NCBI GenBank assembly: GCA_022561415.1
Contig: JADFRH010000134.1
Coordinates: 1 to 6,610, forward strand
Direction: 5' to 3'
DNA from: Planctomycetota bacterium
Lineage (GTDB): Bacteria; Planctomycetota; Phycisphaerae; UBA1845
Length of the DNA stretch: 6,610 nt
The notes beneath the pieces were generated by a model. That model did not search any database. It saw only the letters and a program-made list of their open reading frames with translations, and was not told where the DNA came from. The translations under genes were made by a program, and so were the position numbers. The stretch's first letter is position 1, and each line of letters begins with the position of its first letter. This document shows, one piece after another, positions 5,535 through 6,610 of the stretch.

Positions 5535-6569
5535 ATGGCTGTGGACATTCCAAACTATCGCGTCGTAGAGAAGCTCGGCGTCGGCGCGCAGACGCGCGTG
5601 TTTCGCGCTCGATGCATGCGCACCGGCAAGGACTACGCCGTTAAGTACGTCAAGCTCGTCAATCCGGAGGACGCCGGTTTCATCGAGCTGCTCAAGGCTG
5701 AGTACGCCATCGGTTCGGTCATCGATCACCCGATCATCAGAAAGGTTTTCGAGCTGCGCATGCTACGCCGCCGCCTGCGCGTGCATGGCGCCATTCTCTT
5801 CATGGAATACGTCGACGGCGTGCCGCTCTCCGACAAGGACTTCCAGCGCCCGCTGGATGAAGTGCTGCGCATCTTCACCGAGGTGGCTATGGGTCTCAAA
5901 GCCATGCATGACGCCGGCTTCGTTCACGCCGACCTCAAGCCCAACAACATCCTGGTTACGTCAGACGATGACGTAAAGCTCATCGACCTGGGCCAGAGCG
6001 CCAAGATCAACCGGGCCAAGCCCCGCGTGCAAGGGACCATCGACTACATGGCCCCCGAGCAGGTTCAACGCGAAAAGCTCGATCAGCGAACCGACGTGTT
6101 CGGCCTCGGTGCTTGCCTTCACAAGATGTTGACCGGTTCACCGATCAAAACGAAAATGAATCAGAATCTCTCGGTTAGTTCGCAGGGGCTCGTCGGAAAA
6201 CGGGTCGACGGCGGTAGCGAATCCACCCTGCAGGAGCTACCCCCCGCCGTGGTACGATTGATCGAGGACTGCTGCCAACCCGACCCGGCCCATCGCATTG
6301 CGGACATGCCCACCCTCGCGGAGCGGTTCACCTTGGCGCGCATGACGCTCAAGAAATCACCATGTGCTGGCCGATTACCCAGGGTCCGATATACGACCAC
6401 ACTGAGTCCCATGGCGCTAAGCCGATTGCGGATTTCCGGCAAGGGTTCATCTTCCCACAACATCAACCGCGCCGGGTGTTCGGCCAGGATGTCTTCGAGC
6501 GCTTGCCACTGCTCAATTGTCGGCATCGCGTCCGGCTCCCAGTGGACGCTGCGACCTTTAAGCTGGTAG
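5535..6569 (+). CDS. Hanks-type Ser/Thr protein kinase, unusual 3' end
   Basis: The open frame encodes 344 aa; the kinase domain fills about residues 8-270. Seen: glycine loop GVGAQTRVF (15-23, third glycine replaced), Lys37 in YAVKYV, Glu56 as the likely helix C partner, the catalytic loop HADLKPNN with Asp133, Asp151 in LIDLGQS (DLG for DFG), GTIDYMAPEQ (167-176), Asp187 in RTDVFGLG, and PDPAHRI for the final subdomain. The HRD arginine is alanine, so it lacks the RD-type control and is probably not switched by activation-loop phosphorylation. There is no membrane span or sensor domain, hence a cytoplasmic kinase of unknown target. No Shine-Dalgarno precedes ATG 5535, but the start suits the domain. 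Residues after about 273 are antisense to the metal-binding protein gene, resemble no known domain and are probably not a real tail; the functional end may be near 6345. Confidence 0.85.
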   Translation: MAVDIPNYRVVEKLGVGAQTRVFRARCMRTGKDYAVKYVKLVNPEDAGFIELLKAEYAIGSVIDHPIIRKVFELRMLRRRLRVHGAILFMEYVDGVPLSDKDFQRPLDEVLRIFTEVAMGLKAMHDAGFVHADLKPNNILVTSDDDVKLIDLGQSAKINRAKPRVQGTIDYMAPEQVQREKLDQRTDVFGLGACLHKMLTGSPIKTKMNQNLSVSSQGLVGKRVDGGSESTLQELPPAVVRLIEDCCQPDPAHRIADMPTLAERFTLARMTLKKSPCAGRLPRVRYTTTLSPMALSRLRISGKGSSSHNINRAGCSARMSSSACHCSIVGIASGSQWTLRPLSW

Positions 6570-6610
6570 CGCCGCTCAAGGTATTGATAGACCGGATGGG
6601 AAAAGAGTAT
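6161..6610 (-). CDS. ZnuA-like metal ABC transporter binding protein, C-terminal part
   Basis: Reading leftwards from the edge, the frame opens ILFSHPVYQYLERRYQLKG, followed by VHWEPDAMPTIEQW, LAEHPARLMLWEDEP, and RPAHGDFLSVMRA ending near 6335. This pattern is that of the C-terminal lobe of the cluster A-1 (ZnuA/TroA) zinc or manganese binding proteins; the His of SHPVYQYL corresponds to a metal-ligand histidine, and MLWEDEP to the conserved acidic segment. In the family these extracytoplasmic proteins deliver metal to an ABC permease. The start and signal peptide lie beyond the window. The first stop in frame is at 6163-6161, but the 57 or so residues beyond 6335 are antisense to the kinase domain, rich in Ser, Arg and Trp, and look non-native; ATG 6526 is internal, not a start. 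Confidence 0.78.
   Translation of the reverse strand: MLFSHPVYQYLERRYQLKGRSVHWEPDAMPTIEQWQALEDILAEHPARLMLWEDEPLPEIRNRLSAMGLSVVVYRTLGNRPAHGDFLSVMRAKVNRSARVGMSAMRWAGSGWQQSSINRTTAGGSSCRVDSLPPSTRFPTSPCELTERF

Overview
The window is high-GC bacterial DNA, mostly a plus-strand gene series meeting one minus-strand gene at the right edge. The mix of a DUF11/LamG surface protein, a Hanks-type Ser/Thr kinase with a relaxed catalytic core and a zinc/manganese-type binding protein suggests a planctomycete or a relative. That assignment is a judgement from gene content and style; no rRNA or other marker is present.

Layout: (1) 1-1158, the 3' end of a large modular surface protein. The last 99 bp of its final LamG domain also occur, base for base, at the window start, so the gene carries near-identical modules about 1,029 bp (343 codons) apart. 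(2) 1159-1465, no recognisable gene. (3) 1466-4221, a sulfur/cysteine cluster: a ThiF/MoeB-type E1-like adenylyltransferase, a JAMM metallopeptidase of the Mec type, and a CysK-type O-acetylserine sulfhydrylase. (4) 4311-5147, a calcineurin-like metallophosphoesterase of the YaeI/YkuE group. (5) 5148-5534, a long leader or spacer with a promoter-like sequence at its start. (6) 5535 onward, a soluble Ser/Thr kinase. (7) 6610 back to 6161 on the minus strand, the C-terminal part of a ZnuA-like metal-binding protein converging on the kinase.

The sulfur cluster is the most coherent biology. E1-like enzyme, JAMM protease and cysteine synthase match the parts of the mycobacterial MoeZ-CysO-CysM-Mec route, in which a ubiquitin-like carrier with a C-terminal thiocarboxylate donates sulfur and the protease releases cysteine. 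No ThiS/MoaD/CysO-like carrier was found in the window, so it would have to be encoded elsewhere. cysK seems to have its own strong sigma-70-type promoter and a perfect ribosome binding site, behind a 17-bp perfect hairpin that separates it from the JAMM gene.

The oddest structure is at the right end. Kinase and metal-binding protein reading frames run through each other for 409 bp, yet their recognisable domains stop within about 20 bp of each other near 6335-6350. One extra base anywhere in 6331-6342 would explain both read-throughs, because each gene has a stop codon immediately beyond that interval in the frame such an extra base would hide.
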